Below, piece by piece: positions 36,914 through 47,942 of a stretch of DNA of 64,000 nt (position 1 is its first letter; every line of letters starts with the position of its first letter). The stretch lies in the NCBI GenBank assembly GCA_951812805.1, contig CATOSZ010000001.1:186001-250000 (forward strand). Reading direction: 5' to 3'. A model generated the notes under the pieces. That model worked only from the letters and a program-made list of their open reading frames with translations, ran no database searches and was not told the origin of the DNA. The position numbers and the translations under genes were made by a program. The stretch comes from an uncultured Alphaproteobacteria bacterium. Lineage in GTDB: Bacteria; Pseudomonadota; Alphaproteobacteria; GCA-2731375.

Positions 36914-38290
36914 GTGCCCAGCTACGACTACGACCTCTTCGTCATCGGCGGCGGCTCGGGCGGTGTCCGCGCGGCCCGGATTTCCGGCGGACATGGCGCT
37001 CGCGTTGCCTGCGCGGAAGAGTACCGTTACGGCGGCACCTGCGTGATCCGGGGCTGTATCCCGAAAAAGCTGCTGATCTATGCGGCCCATTTCTCCCATG
37101 ATTTCGAGGATGCCGCCGCCTATGGCTGGAACGTGCCGGAACCCACGTTCGACTGGTCGCGGCTGATCGCGGCCAAGGACAAGGAGATCGACCGGCTGAA
37201 CGCGATCTATGAACGCCTGCTCGACGGTGCCGGGGTCAAGGCGTATCACGGCCGCGCGACGATCCTCGATGGCAACACGATTGAGGTGGACGGCGAACGA
37301 GTGACGGCCGAGAAGATCCTCATCGCCTGTGGCGGCACCCCGAGCTTGCCTGTCCTGCCGGGGATCGAGCATGCGATCACCTCGAACGAGGCGCTGAACC
37401 TGACCCGGTTGCCGGAGCGGATCGTCATCGTCGGCGGTGGCTACATCGCGGTCGAATTCGCCAATATCTTCCACGGCCTCGGTGCCAAGGTGACGGAGCT
37501 CTATCGCGGTGAGCAGATCCTGCGCGGTTTCGACGACGACGTGCGGAACGCACTGGCCGAGGAGATCGCGAAGCAGGGCATCGATCTTCGCGTCGGCGTC
37601 AACGTCACGGCGATTGAGAAGCGCGGCGAGGCATTGGTCTTGAGCCTCACCGACGGCACGACGCTGGAGTGCGACGAGGTGATGTATGCCACCGGCCGCC
37701 ATCCAAACACCGACGGCCTCGGCCTGGACACGGTCGGGGTCGAGCTGGCGGCGAACGGCGCCATCAAGGTCGACGACTTCAGCCGGACCAACGTCGACAA
37801 CATCTTCGCGATCGGCGACGTCACCGACCGGATCAACCTGACGCCGGTAGCCATCATGGAGGGCCACGCCTTCGCCGATACGGTGTTCGGCGGCGCGCCG
37901 CGCAAGCCGGATCATTCCGACGTCGCCTCCGCCGTGTTCAGCCAGCCGCCGATCGGCACCGTCGGCCTGACCGAGCCCCAGGCGCGCGAGCGGCACGGCG
38001 AGGTTGACATCTACCGCGCCCGCTTCCGGCCGTTGAAGCACACGCTCACCGGGCGGGAGGAAACGACGCTGGTCAAGCTGATCGTCGAGCCCGAGAGCGA
38101 ACGCGTCGTCGGCGTGCACATGATGGGGGCCGACGCGCCGGAGATCGTGCAGCTGGCCGGTGTGGCGCTCAAATGCAATGCGACCAAGGCGCAGTTCGAC
38201 GCCACCGTCGGCATCCATCCGACGTCGGCGGAGGAGTTCGTCACCCTGCGAGAGAAGGTTGCCCCGCAACAGGCCGTGGCGGCTGAATAA
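36914..38290 (+). CDS. gor: glutathione-disulfide reductase
   Basis: A 458-residue pyridine-nucleotide disulfide oxidoreductase. The FAD motif is DLFVIGGGSGGVRAARI, the redox-active pair is in GGTCVIRGCIPKKLL, the NADPH motif is IVIVGGGYIAVEFANIFHGLG, and the C-terminal dimer region carries the catalytic His (GIHPTSAEEFVTLR). CVIRGC rather than CVNVGC is the form typical of alphaproteobacterial Gor. It keeps glutathione reduced with NADPH. It starts with GTG behind a GGGGAG site. Confidence 0.9.
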   Translation: MPSYDYDLFVIGGGSGGVRAARISGGHGARVACAEEYRYGGTCVIRGCIPKKLLIYAAHFSHDFEDAAAYGWNVPEPTFDWSRLIAAKDKEIDRLNAIYERLLDGAGVKAYHGRATILDGNTIEVDGERVTAEKILIACGGTPSLPVLPGIEHAITSNEALNLTRLPERIVIVGGGYIAVEFANIFHGLGAKVTELYRGEQILRGFDDDVRNALAEEIAKQGIDLRVGVNVTAIEKRGEALVLSLTDGTTLECDEVMYATGRHPNTDGLGLDTVGVELAANGAIKVDDFSRTNVDNIFAIGDVTDRINLTPVAIMEGHAFADTVFGGAPRKPDHSDVASAVFSQPPIGTVGLTEPQARERHGEVDIYRARFRPLKHTLTGREETTLVKLIVEPESERVVGVHMMGADAPEIVQLAGVALKCNATKAQFDATVGIHPTSAEEFVTLREKVAPQQAVAAE

Positions 38291-38368
38291 ACCGCCGCAA
38301 TCCGGCCTTTGCATCCAGGCGCGGGCGGGCGTATAAACGCCGCCTCATTTCGAGCGAGGAGCGGGAAA

Positions 38369-39754
38369 ATGGCTCAGAACTGGAGTCCGAACGGCTGGCG
38401 CGACAAGGCGGTGCTGCAGTTCCCCGACTATCCGGATCCGGCGGCGCTGGATGCGACGATCGACAAGATCCGCAGCTTTCCGCCCCTGGTCTTCGCCGGC
38501 GAGGCGTTGGAGCTGCGGCGTAAGCTGGCCGAGGTCTGCGAGGGCCGCGCCTTTCTGCTGCAGGGCGGCGACTGCGCCGAGAGCTTTGCCGAATTCCATC
38601 CCGACAACATCCGCGACACCTTCCGCGTGCTCATGCAGATGGCGGTGGTACTGACCTTCGGCGGCTCTCTCCCGGTGGTGAAGGCGGGCCGCATGGCGGG
38701 GCAGTTCGCCAAGCCGCGCTCCAATCCCTTCGAGACGGTGGACGGGGTCGAGCTGCCGATCTATCGCGGTGACATCATCAACGGCATCGACGAGACGCTT
38801 GCCCAGCGCCTGCCGAACCCGGACCGGCTGCTGCAGGCCTACAGCCAGGCGGCGGCAACGCTGAACCTGATCCGTGCTTTCGCCAAGGGCGGTTTCGCCG
38901 ACCTCAAGGCGGTGCATGGCTGGAACCTGGACTTCATCGCCGGGACCGAGGCGGCGACGCGCTACCAGGACATGGCCGACCGGATTTCCGAGGTGCTCTC
39001 CTTCATGGAGGCCTGCGGCATCACCGGCGACAAGGTGCCCGAGGTTCGCGAGACCGACTTCTACACCTGCCACGAGGCGTTGCACCTGCCGTACGAGGAG
39101 GCGCTGACCCGGGCCGATACGATCACCGAGAACGGCGGCCATTTCGCGACGTCCGGTCACTTCGTGTGGATCGGCGATCGCACCCGGCAGCTCGACGGCG
39201 GTCATGTCGAGTATTTCCGCGGCATCCAGAACCCGATCGGCATCAAGGCGGGCCCCAGCCTGGAGGCGGACGAGTTCATCCAGCTCGTACAGATCCTCAA
39301 CCCGGAGAACGACCCGGGCCGGCTGACGGTGATCTGCCGCATGGGCGCCGATAACGTGGCGGAGAAACTGCCCCCGCTGGTTCGCGCGGCGGAGCGCGAG
39401 GGCCTGAAGATCGTCTGGTCCTGCGATCCCATGCACGGCAACATCGAAAAGGCCGCCAACGGCTACAAGACCCGCAATTTCGATCGCATCCTGATGGAGG
39501 TGCGCGGATTTTTTCAAGTTCACCAGGCCGAGGGCACGCATCCGGGCGGCATCCACGTCGAGATGACCGGCAAGGACGTCACGGAGTGCACCGGCGGCGC
39601 GCAGCTGATCAGCGAGGAGGACCTGTCCTCGCGCTATCACACGCATTGCGATCCGCGTCTCAACGCCTCGCAGAGCCTGGAGCTGGCCTTCCTGGTGGCG
39701 GAGATGTTGAAGCAGCGTCGGGCGAACGGAGGCCTGCGGAGCGCCGCCGAGTAG
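38369..39754 (+). CDS. class II 3-deoxy-7-phosphoheptulonate synthase
   Basis: A 461-residue plant-type (class II) DAHP synthase, the first enzyme of the shikimate pathway, joining phosphoenolpyruvate and erythrose 4-phosphate. Typical segments are [56 protein letters not shown] and WSCDPMHGN. The start at 38369 has GAGGAG just upstream; a Met at 38309 has none. It lies 78 bases after gor and 15 bases before the nicotinate phosphoribosyltransferase gene. Confidence 0.93.
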   Translation: MAQNWSPNGWRDKAVLQFPDYPDPAALDATIDKIRSFPPLVFAGEALELRRKLAEVCEGRAFLLQGGDCAESFAEFHPDNIRDTFRVLMQMAVVLTFGGSLPVVKAGRMAGQFAKPRSNPFETVDGVELPIYRGDIINGIDETLAQRLPNPDRLLQAYSQAAATLNLIRAFAKGGFADLKAVHGWNLDFIAGTEAATRYQDMADRISEVLSFMEACGITGDKVPEVRETDFYTCHEALHLPYEEALTRADTITENGGHFATSGHFVWIGDRTRQLDGGHVEYFRGIQNPIGIKAGPSLEADEFIQLVQILNPENDPGRLTVICRMGADNVAEKLPPLVRAAEREGLKIVWSCDPMHGNIEKAANGYKTRNFDRILMEVRGFFQVHQAEGTHPGGIHVEMTGKDVTECTGGAQLISEEDLSSRYHTHCDPRLNASQSLELAFLVAEMLKQRRANGGLRSAAE

Positions 39755-39769
39755 GCGCGCGCGGCCGGA

Positions 39770-40912
39770 GTGGATGCGGTGATGGATCTCGAAGGCGACA
39801 TATCCGGCCGCGTTGACCATTACTTCAAGCGGACCAAGGAGATCGTCGGCGCCAACGGCGATACCGAGGTGACCTATGCGGTGTTCATGCGCCGGCCGGT
39901 CATCTTCACGCCGAAGCTGATGGTCGACTGGCTGGACCGGGTCGCCGCCGAGCGGGGCGCGAGTTTCGACATCCGCCTTTGTCACGAGGAGGGCGACTGG
40001 GTCGGCGCCGGTGAGCCGCTGGTCTATCTGACCGGACCGCTGACCCACCTGGTCGACCTGGAGACGATATACCTACAGAAGCTGGGCCCGGCCTGCGTCG
40101 CCGCCTACAACGCCTATGTGATGTGCCGCGACCTGCCGGACGCCGCCTTCCTGGCGATGGATGCGCGGCACTGCGCGGGCGCCGAGATGGCGGAGATGAT
40201 GGCCTATGCCGCGAGCGTCGGGGGCGAGGCGGCGCGGCGCGAGAACGGCGCCAAGGGCTTCATCGGCTGCGCCTCCGACTTCACCTCGCATTATTTCGGC
40301 AGTTCCGGTGGCCTCGGCACCATGCCGCACGCGCTGATCGGCTATGCCGGCACCACCGTTCGCGCGGCCGAGATGTTCGTCGATACCTATCCCAACGACC
40401 CGCTCACCGTGCTGGTCGACTATTTCGGCCGCGAGGTGAGCGACAGCCTCGCCGTCTGCCACCGCTTCCCCGAGATGGCGCGGGCGGGCCGCATCTCGGT
40501 CCGCCTCGACACCCACGGTGGCCGTTTCCTCGAAGGGCTCGATCCGCCGAAGTCCTATGCCGTGCTGGAACGCAGCGTCCCGAAGGCGGTTCGGCAATAC
40601 CGCACGGAGGACGAATTGCGCTGGCTGGTCGGCACCGGCGTCTCCGCCGCGGCGATCTATCACATGCGCGAAAGCCTCGACGGGGCCGGGTTCCAGGCGG
40701 TGAAGATCGTTGCCTCCTCCGGCTTCAATCCGGCGAAGTGCCATGTCATGGGGGCGGTCAAGGCGCCGATCGACGTGGTCGGTACCGGCTCCTACCTGCC
40801 GGAGAACTGGCGCGAGACCTACGCGACGGCCGACATCGTCGCCTACGGCGGCCGGCCGAGCGTGAAGGTCGGGCGGGAATTCCTGCTCACACGCCTGGCC
40901 GAGGGACGTTAG
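39770..40912 (+). CDS. nicotinate phosphoribosyltransferase-type enzyme
   Basis: A 380-residue member of the nicotinate/quinolinate phosphoribosyltransferase superfamily. A phosphate-binding barrel is indicated by SVRLDTHGGRFLEGL-like segments and by GASSGFNPAKC-like VASSGFNPAKCHVMG and DVVGTGSYLP. It would make nicotinate mononucleotide for NAD salvage. Two start codons (39770 and 39782) are possible; a GGAG lies near both. Its length matches the shorter type of this family rather than the PncB type. Its stop overlaps the convergent LLM gene by four bases. Confidence 0.8.
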   Translation: MDAVMDLEGDISGRVDHYFKRTKEIVGANGDTEVTYAVFMRRPVIFTPKLMVDWLDRVAAERGASFDIRLCHEEGDWVGAGEPLVYLTGPLTHLVDLETIYLQKLGPACVAAYNAYVMCRDLPDAAFLAMDARHCAGAEMAEMMAYAASVGGEAARRENGAKGFIGCASDFTSHYFGSSGGLGTMPHALIGYAGTTVRAAEMFVDTYPNDPLTVLVDYFGREVSDSLAVCHRFPEMARAGRISVRLDTHGGRFLEGLDPPKSYAVLERSVPKAVRQYRTEDELRWLVGTGVSAAAIYHMRESLDGAGFQAVKIVASSGFNPAKCHVMGAVKAPIDVVGTGSYLPENWRETYATADIVAYGGRPSVKVGREFLLTRLAEGR

Positions 40913-41991
40913 TTTCGAAGCGCCGGTAGCACTTCCGTCTCCACGAGGCCCTTCGCCGTCGCCGCCTCTTCACCACGCAAAGCGCGCCAGCCGCCGTTCA
41001 GGACGACCTTGGTGAGGCCCAGCGACTTCAGGGCCAGCAGCCGTTCCAACACTCGTTCCGGCGTGCCGGAGGCGGCATATTCGTCGATGAAGGCCGGCGT
41101 GAGCAGGCGGGCCTGCGCGGACTCGCCCAATGTGTGCTTTTCCATGTCGTAGGCCTCGCGGACGGCGGCCATGACGCGGCGGCTTTCATCGGAGAGCGGC
41201 CCCGCCGTCTTGCCGTGCATGTTGGCGAAGCGGGCGGCGACGGTGAGGCCGCCGCGCACCATGTCGCGGCCGACCTCCGCATCCCGGTGGCAGCCGCACC
41301 AGACATAGGCGCCGAAGTCGATGGCGTCCGGATCCAGACCGGCCTCGATCCGGGCGCGGCGGGCGAGATCCATGCCCCATTCGAGGCGTTCGGGCGCTAC
41401 GCCGAGGGCGAACATCACCCGGTCGGCCCGGCGCGCCGCGATGGCGATCACCTTCGGGCCGGTCGCCGCGACCTCGACCGGAACACGGCCGTTCCGTGCG
41501 AGGCTGTCCGCCATCCAGGTAATCCGGCTGGCCTCGGGCGCGTGCGCGAGATCCAACTCGGCCACCGGTGGCGCCACGGCCTCTGGAATGTCGACCAGGT
41601 CCTCGAAAGGCACGGCCTCGCCCGAGAGGTAGGTCTTCAGGTGACCGACATAGCGTTCGAAGGGGGCGAGACGCGCCGGCGCCCGGCCGAGGTGGGCAAG
41701 CGCTGAATCGCCCCGGCCGATGCCGAGTTCCATGCGTCCGCGGCTGACGCTTTGAACGCTCGCCGCGGCGGCGGCGAGGACGGCGGCGGTGCGGGTGAGG
41801 GGATTGGAGACCGCGGTGCCGAGCTTGAGCCTGCGGGTCGCCGTCGCCGCCATCGCCAGGGCGACGAAACTGTCGGCGGCGAGGTTCTGCGAGTCGACGA
41901 CCTTCATGCCGTCCCAGCCCTTTTCCTCCAGGTCCCGCGCGACATGTTGGATGCCACGGGGCGAGGGCACGCCGCCCGACCAGATTTCCAT
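40909..41991 (-). CDS. luciferase-like (LLM class) flavin oxidoreductase
   Basis: A 360-residue protein of the LLM/F420-dependent-type superfamily, beginning MEIWSGGVPSPRGIQ. A TIM barrel is suggested by LKLGTAVSNPLTRTAAVLA, GRMELGIGRGDSAL and VPVEVAATGPKVIAIAARRAD. Members use FMN or F420 to oxidise varied substrates; the cofactor and substrate cannot be told from this sequence. The start at 41991 follows an AGGACAC site. No neighbours suggest a pathway. Confidence 0.78.
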   Translation of the reverse strand: MEIWSGGVPSPRGIQHVARDLEEKGWDGMKVVDSQNLAADSFVALAMAATATRRLKLGTAVSNPLTRTAAVLAAAAASVQSVSRGRMELGIGRGDSALAHLGRAPARLAPFERYVGHLKTYLSGEAVPFEDLVDIPEAVAPPVAELDLAHAPEASRITWMADSLARNGRVPVEVAATGPKVIAIAARRADRVMFALGVAPERLEWGMDLARRARIEAGLDPDAIDFGAYVWCGCHRDAEVGRDMVRGGLTVAARFANMHGKTAGPLSDESRRVMAAVREAYDMEKHTLGESAQARLLTPAFIDEYAASGTPERVLERLLALKSLGLTKVVLNGGWRALRGEEAATAKGLVETEVLPALRN

Positions 41992-42055
41992 GTGTCCTCG
42001 CAAAAGATCCCGACCGACGCCGGCAGTTTAGCACGGCGTGGGGAGGGGAGACGGA

Positions 42056-44767
42056 TCAGCCGCTCCGTCCATCGAGGCATGTTCGAATCGTCGTGAACAG
42101 GCGTTTGGCATCGATCGGCTTCGAGATATAGGCATTCATGCCGGCTGCGAGATATTTTTCACTGTCACCCGACATGGCATGCGCCGTCAGCGCAATGATC
42201 GGTATGTCGTTGTTGCCGGCGCGAATTTCACGGGCCGCGGCCAGCCCATCCATCAGCGGCATCTGGATATCCATCAACACGAGATCGTGGCGGCCGTCCC
42301 GCAAGGCTTGAATGGCGTCCTCGCCGTTCGCGACGACATCGATCGCGTGGCCGGCCCCTTCGAGCATCGCCCGGATCAGGATCTGATTGTATTCGTGGTC
42401 CTCGGCCACCAGCACGCGCAGTGCCGGCCCCGCCCCGGTCGCCGCCCCCGTCCCGGGCGTCTCGGGCGGCGTGGGCGCGGCATGGGCCCGGGCATCGCCG
42501 GCCACGGCGCCGAGGCGCACCGTGAAGACGAAGCTCGAGCCTTCCCCCGGACGGCTGGTGGCGTCGATCTCGCCACCCATCTCGCGCACGATATTGCGGC
42601 AGATCGCCAGGCCGAGGCCGGTGCCGCCGAACTGCCGTGTCGTCGAGCTGTCGGCCTGGGTGAATTCCTCGAACAGACCGGGCAGGACGTCCTCCGAAAT
42701 TCCGATGCCGGTATCCGAAACCTCGAACCGCAACTCGTGCCAATCCCCCTGGCGGCCCGAACAGGCGACGCGAAGGGTGACGCTGCCGTCGGCGGTGAAC
42801 TTGAAGGCGTTGCCGAGGAGGTTGTAGAGGACCTGGCGCAGACGCAGCAGGTCGCCGACGACGCGTGTCGGCACGTCGGGCGCGACGTCGACGGCGAAGG
42901 CGAGATGGACTTGCTCGGCGCGGCCGCCCCAGATCCGGCGCACTTCGTCGAACAGGTGCGTGAGATTGAAGTCGTGCGCCTCCAGCGTCATGTGTCCGGC
43001 TTCGATCTTCGAAATGTCGAGCACGTCGGAGATCAGCTGCAGCAGGATCTGGCTTGAGGAATCGATATTGTCCGCATAGCCGGCGAGCCGCGGATCCACG
43101 CCGGCGCCGGTCAATTCCTCCTTCAGGAGTTGGGCGAAGCCGACCACGGCATTCAGCGGCGTCCGCAACTCGTGGCTCATGTTGGCGAGGAAGGCCGACT
43201 TTGCCTGGCTCGATTGTTCGGCGCGGGCCTCGCTGCGGCGCAGCGCCTCCTCGAATTCGATCCGCTCGGTGACGTCGATCAGGATGCCGCCGAAGCCCGT
43301 CGGCCCGCCCTCGTCGATGATCGGGAATTTCGTCAGCACGAAGGTGCGGTCGGGATCGTCGCCGACCGGAATTTTCAACTCCTGGCTCGTCAGCTTCCAG
43401 TCGCTCAGGATCGACCGGTCACTCTCCGCATAGCGCTCGGCGCGTTCCCTGGGATAGAGGTCGTAGACGCCCTTGCCGCGGATGCTGTCCCCATCGACGC
43501 CGAACCAGTCTTCGAACTGCTTGTTGATCAGCAGGTAGCGCGCCTCGGCGTCCTTGAGGAAGAGGGCAGCCGGGATGTGGTCGATGATCGCCTTCAGCCG
43601 CCGCTCGCTTTCCTGCAATCGCTCTTCCGCGAGCTGGCGGTGCGTGATGTCGCTGCCCGTGCCCCGGTAGCCGCGGAAGACACCGTCCTCGCCGAAGACG
43701 GGCTTGCCGTTGATCGACAGCCAGACGATGCTGCCGTCGGACAGGGTGCGGGGATGGTTGAAGGCGCGAAACGGCCGATGATCGGCGAGGATTTGCAAAT
43801 GTTCCTGCCAGGCCGCCGGATCGACGTCCGGGATGCCGGTCTCCTCGCGGGTTTTGCCCAACAGGGCCTCTTGCGGCACGCCCGTCAATTCCGTGAAACG
43901 GTCCGAGAAGTAGGAAAAGCGGCAATCCGCATCCATTTCCCAGAACCAGTCGGAAGTCGCGTTGGCGAAATCCTGAAACCGCGTCTCCCGCTCGCGCAGC
44001 GAAACCCGGTAGGCGTTGGAGACGCGGGCCAGCAGGTCGTTGACCGCCGCCGCCATTTCGCCGATCTCGTTGCGTCCGATATCGTCGACGACGTAATGGT
44101 CGGCGTTCTCGTGGTCCTGTTCGGCCGCGACCAGCATCTCGCGCAGACCCAGCATCGGCCCCAGGATCAGCCGATGCAAAATTACCGCCGTCATCACGCA
44201 GACGAAGAGGGAGATCACCAGAACCAGGCCGACGATACGCAGCGTGAAGGCCAGGAGTTCGCCCGCGACATGGCTGGTATCCAGTCGGACGACGGCGCTC
44301 AACGGGCGCGCCAGGGTCTGGGCGGAAAAGGCCACATCGATACGTTTCGCATCCACGACCCGCGACCCAGCGCCGCCGTGGGCTTCGATGTCGGCGGCCG
44401 GCACTTCGCCGAAACTGTCGAGCACCCGGCCCTCGCCATCCCGCAGAGCGGCACCCTTCAGCGCGGTAAAATCGGCCAGCACCTCGTCGAAGCGCCATTC
44501 GCCGTCCGCTGATCGCCCAACGGCGCCCTTTACCTCTGCCAATCCGACCTGCCGGACCGTCGCCAGCAGGTCGCGTTCATAGTTGAAGTAGGACGGGATC
44601 AGGATGACCCCTTCGATGATGACGATCGAAATGAAGACGAAGAACGTGATCCGCCAGCAGATGCGGCAGCGAAACCGCTCCCGCAGCCACGCGCCGCCCG
44701 TGGGCCCCGGTCTGGCGAGGCCGGAACGCCCTGGGGCGGCCAGGTCTTCCTGCGCGGATCGTGACAT
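42056..44767 (-). CDS. hybrid sensor histidine kinase with two PAS domains
   Basis: A 903-residue membrane kinase: membrane segments at about 40-60 and 173-197 around a periplasmic domain, HAMP (about 198-250), two PAS domains (about 262-385 and 386-512), HisKA with the phospho-acceptor His532 in [12 protein letters not shown], HATPase with DTGIGI and GGTGLGLAI, and a C-terminal receiver ([30 protein letters not shown]). All key residues are intact. This contrasts with the histidine-less kinase upstream in the window. The start at 44767 is the Met after the divergent region facing DUF1194; the target pathway is unknown. Confidence 0.9.
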   Translation of the reverse strand: MSRSAQEDLAAPGRSGLARPGPTGGAWLRERFRCRICWRITFFVFISIVIIEGVILIPSYFNYERDLLATVRQVGLAEVKGAVGRSADGEWRFDEVLADFTALKGAALRDGEGRVLDSFGEVPAADIEAHGGAGSRVVDAKRIDVAFSAQTLARPLSAVVRLDTSHVAGELLAFTLRIVGLVLVISLFVCVMTAVILHRLILGPMLGLREMLVAAEQDHENADHYVVDDIGRNEIGEMAAAVNDLLARVSNAYRVSLRERETRFQDFANATSDWFWEMDADCRFSYFSDRFTELTGVPQEALLGKTREETGIPDVDPAAWQEHLQILADHRPFRAFNHPRTLSDGSIVWLSINGKPVFGEDGVFRGYRGTGSDITHRQLAEERLQESERRLKAIIDHIPAALFLKDAEARYLLINKQFEDWFGVDGDSIRGKGVYDLYPRERAERYAESDRSILSDWKLTSQELKIPVGDDPDRTFVLTKFPIIDEGGPTGFGGILIDVTERIEFEEALRRSEARAEQSSQAKSAFLANMSHELRTPLNAVVGFAQLLKEELTGAGVDPRLAGYADNIDSSSQILLQLISDVLDISKIEAGHMTLEAHDFNLTHLFDEVRRIWGGRAEQVHLAFAVDVAPDVPTRVVGDLLRLRQVLYNLLGNAFKFTADGSVTLRVACSGRQGDWHELRFEVSDTGIGISEDVLPGLFEEFTQADSSTTRQFGGTGLGLAICRNIVREMGGEIDATSRPGEGSSFVFTVRLGAVAGDARAHAAPTPPETPGTGAATGAGPALRVLVAEDHEYNQILIRAMLEGAGHAIDVVANGEDAIQALRDGRHDLVLMDIQMPLMDGLAAAREIRAGNNDIPIIALTAHAMSGDSEKYLAAGMNAYISKPIDAKRLFTTIRTCLDGRSG

Positions 44768-44893
44768 CACTCCCTCACGTTTCGGTGAGAAGCAACAGCT
44801 TTGCTTAAGATTGGTTAACGTTTCGTGAAGACGCAAGTGCTGAGGGCGTGGCACCATACTTTCTAACCTCGATCGCGGAGGTACGCAGCCGAA

Positions 44894-45640
44894 ATGGTCG
44901 ACCGATTCATACGCTTCTGTCTTGTCGCCCTGTCGTCGCTGCTGGCGGCCCCGGCGCTGGCGGGACCCGTATCGGCGGTCGATCTGGCGATCGTCGTCTC
45001 GCTCGACCGTTCGCGTTCCATCGACGATGTCGATGCGGTCGCACAGATCGACGGCCTGTTGCACACCCTGCGCCATTCCGAGTTTGCGGAGGTCGTGGCC
45101 CGCGGGCGCCATGGTCGCGTCGCCCTCTCGGTGGTGACCTGGTCGAGCTTCGGCCACCACGAGGTCATCCTGCCCTGGATCGCCATCGCCGACCGTCGCG
45201 ACGCCCGCCGCGCGGCGATTGTGCTGGAGGCGGATACGGCGCGGCGAAAGACGGCGCGCCATGGCTCGCTCACCGATCACGACCTTGCCATCGAGGTCGG
45301 GCTCGGACAGCTCGGGCGGCTGCCCTGGCGAACCGCCGCGCGCGTCATCAACGTCGTCGCCGACGGCGTCGGCAACATTCGCCGGATGAGCGCCATCGAT
45401 CGGGACGACGCGCTTCGCCGAGGCGTTACCATCAACGGCCTGGTGATGGCCCATGGGGCCGAAGCCCCCCGCCTGGTGGAGTACTTCCGCCGCGAGGTCG
45501 TCGGCGGCCCGACGTCCTTCGTCCTGGTCAGCCACACGGCCGAGGATTTCGCCGCGGCCATGCTGCGCAAGATGGTGCGGGAGATCGTCCTCTTGCGCCC
45601 GGCGCCCGGACGGTCGAGGATTCCCCGAACCGAGGGCTGA
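44894..45640 (+). CDS. DUF1194 (von Willebrand-like) exported protein
   Basis: A 248-residue protein with a signal peptide (about residues 1-23, ending [12 protein letters not shown]). The core [20 protein letters not shown] is a MIDAS-like DxSxS variant (D-R-S-R-S), and [10 protein letters not shown] and [12 protein letters not shown] are other VWA-fold landmarks. Members of DUF1194 are common in alphaproteobacteria and have no assigned function. It is 16 bases upstream of a penicillin-acylase-family gene, so the two may be co-transcribed. Confidence 0.8.
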   Translation: MVDRFIRFCLVALSSLLAAPALAGPVSAVDLAIVVSLDRSRSIDDVDAVAQIDGLLHTLRHSEFAEVVARGRHGRVALSVVTWSSFGHHEVILPWIAIADRRDARRAAIVLEADTARRKTARHGSLTDHDLAIEVGLGQLGRLPWRTAARVINVVADGVGNIRRMSAIDRDDALRRGVTINGLVMAHGAEAPRLVEYFRREVVGGPTSFVLVSHTAEDFAAAMLRKMVREIVLLRPAPGRSRIPRTEG

Positions 45641-45656
45641 GCCGGAGGGCCGAGGC

Positions 45657-47927
45657 ATGGTGGACGCGACCGAGGAAATCCCACTCACGGGCCTGGACCG
45701 GCCGGTCGAGATCCTGATCGACCAATGGGGCATCGCCCATATCTATGCGGAGACCCAGGCGGACTGTTTCTTCGCCCAGGGCTGGAACGCCGCGCGAGAC
45801 CGGCTCTGGCAGATCGATCTTTGGCGCAAGCGCGGCCTTGGTCTGCTGGCCGGCGATTTCGGGCCCGACTACGTCGCCCGGGACCGGGCGGCGCGGTTGC
45901 TGCTCTATCGCGGCGACATGGCGGCGGAATGGGCCTGCTACGGGGCGAACGCCAAGCCCTGGACGGCGGCGTTCGTCGCCGGCATCAACGCCCGCATCGG
46001 CGAGGTGGAGGCCAGGCCCGAATTGTTGCCGGAGGAGTTTCGCCTGCTGGACACCAGGCCCGCGCGCTGGCGGGCCGAGGACGTGGTCCGCATTCGCAGC
46101 CATGCCCGCATCGGCAACCTCGATTCCGAGATCCGCCGCGCCGCCGTCACCGCACGGCACGGCCCGGCGGCGGACGCCGGGCGCAAGCGCCTGCGGCCCG
46201 AATGGCGGCCCGCCGACCTCGAAGGCGTGGCGCAGGGCGAGATCCCGCCCGAGGTAATGGCGACCTATCAGCTCGGAACCGAGCCGCCGGTCTTCGGCGC
46301 GCTGCCGGCGGTGGGAGAGGACGGGCGTGAAGGTCGGCCCGACGGGTCCAACGCCTGGGCCCTGCGGCCGGAGCTCAGCGAGACCGGTCGCGCCCTGTTG
46401 GCGAGCGATCCGCACCGGGTCCACGGCATGCCCTCGTTGCGTTACATGGTGCATCTTTCGGCGCCGGGGCTGGACGTCATCGGCGCGGGCGAGCCGGCGG
46501 TCCCCGGCGTCTCCCTCGGCCACAACGAGCGGCTCGGTTTCGGCCTGACCATCTGGCCGGTCGACCAGGAGGATCTCCGCGTTCTCGAGCTGCACCCCGA
46601 CGACGCCGGCCGCTACCGCGAGGGCGAGGGGTGGGGGAAAATCGAGGAGGTGCGCGAAACGATCCCGGTGCGCGGCGAAGCGGCGCGGGAGATCACGCTC
46701 GCCTACACGCGCCATGGACCGGTGCTGCATCACGATGGCACGGCCGGGCGGGCCTATGCGCTCCGCACGGTCTGGAGTGAGCCCGGCACCGCGGCCTACC
46801 TCGCCAGCCTGAACTATATGCAGGCGGAAAGCTGGTTGGACTACCGCCGCGCCCTCGAAGGCTGGGGTGCGCCGCCGACCAACCATGTCGTCGCCGACGT
46901 CGAGGGCAACATCGGCTGGGCCACCGCCGGCATGGTGCCGCGCCGCGGAAAGGGCGACGGCCTGCTGCCGGTACCGGGCGACGGCAGTCACGAATGGGAC
47001 GGGTTTCTGGCGGCGGCGGAAAAACCGAACATCTTCAACCCCACGTCCGGCTGGGTCGCCACGGCAAACCAGTTCAACCTGCCGGGGGATTTCGACTGGC
47101 GTCGCCACCGGACGAATTTCGAGTGGCCCGATCCCGCGCGCCACCGGGTGATCACGCGCGCGCTCGAGGCCAAGCCGCGCCATTCCTTCGCCGATATGCA
47201 GGCCCTGCAAACCAGCTTTCACGCCCTGCCGGCGGAACGGGTCGTCGCCCTGCTCGCGGCGGCGGGTGTGAGTGGCACCGCCGCGGATCTGTTGCGCGCG
47301 TGGGACTGCCGGTTGAGCGCGGACTCGGGGCCGGCTGCGCTCTTCGAGATCTGGTGGGGGCGCTATCTGGTGCCCGAGGTGCTGGCCGCCGCCTCCTCGC
47401 CCGAGGTGCAGGCGTTGGCCCTCGCGCCCGACACCGAGCTGGCGTTGGATCTGCTGGAGGCGGGCCTACCCGGGCGGGACGCCCTGCTGGCGGAAACGCT
47501 GGAGCGGGCCTGGCGGGATACCGTCGCCCTGCTCGGCGCGGCGCCCGAGCGTTGGGCCTGGGGCCGGTTGCATCACGGTTACTTCGCACACCCGCTCTCC
47601 GCCCTGCTGGACGAGGACGGGCGCCGGCGCTTCGATGTGGGCCCCGCGCCCAAGGGCGGCAGCGGCCTCACCGTCAACAACAACGGCTACCGGGCCGAGG
47701 ACTTCCGCGTCATGCACGGGGTGACTTGGCGGATGCTGCTCGACGTCGGCAACTGGGATGCCTGCCTCACCATCAACGCGCCGGGGCAGTCGGGCGATCC
47801 GGCCGACCCGCACTACCGCGATCTCTTTTCGCTCTGGGCGCGGGAGGCGTATGTGCCGATGACCTATACCCGCCCGGCCGTCGAAGCCGCGGCCGAACGC
47901 CGCCTGCTGCTGACGCCGACGGCGTGA
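45657..47927 (+). CDS. penicillin-acylase-family N-terminal-nucleophile hydrolase
   Basis: A 756-residue Ntn hydrolase. The autoprocessing nucleophile is Ser231 in [15 protein letters not shown], after an A-chain of about 230 residues, and typical downstream signatures include [27 protein letters not shown]-like [14 protein letters not shown] and [15 protein letters not shown]. The substrate is an amide, perhaps a beta-lactam, an acyl-homoserine lactone or a peptide-like compound. There is no recognisable signal peptide, unlike many members, so it may work in the cytoplasm. The start at 45657 has GGAGGGCCGAGGC upstream. Confidence 0.85.
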   Translation: MVDATEEIPLTGLDRPVEILIDQWGIAHIYAETQADCFFAQGWNAARDRLWQIDLWRKRGLGLLAGDFGPDYVARDRAARLLLYRGDMAAEWACYGANAKPWTAAFVAGINARIGEVEARPELLPEEFRLLDTRPARWRAEDVVRIRSHARIGNLDSEIRRAAVTARHGPAADAGRKRLRPEWRPADLEGVAQGEIPPEVMATYQLGTEPPVFGALPAVGEDGREGRPDGSNAWALRPELSETGRALLASDPHRVHGMPSLRYMVHLSAPGLDVIGAGEPAVPGVSLGHNERLGFGLTIWPVDQEDLRVLELHPDDAGRYREGEGWGKIEEVRETIPVRGEAAREITLAYTRHGPVLHHDGTAGRAYALRTVWSEPGTAAYLASLNYMQAESWLDYRRALEGWGAPPTNHVVADVEGNIGWATAGMVPRRGKGDGLLPVPGDGSHEWDGFLAAAEKPNIFNPTSGWVATANQFNLPGDFDWRRHRTNFEWPDPARHRVITRALEAKPRHSFADMQALQTSFHALPAERVVALLAAAGVSGTAADLLRAWDCRLSADSGPAALFEIWWGRYLVPEVLAAASSPEVQALALAPDTELALDLLEAGLPGRDALLAETLERAWRDTVALLGAAPERWAWGRLHHGYFAHPLSALLDEDGRRRFDVGPAPKGGSGLTVNNNGYRAEDFRVMHGVTWRMLLDVGNWDACLTINAPGQSGDPADPHYRDLFSLWAREAYVPMTYTRPAVEAAAERRLLLTPTA

Positions 47928-47942
47928 CGGGGGGCTTGTTCG

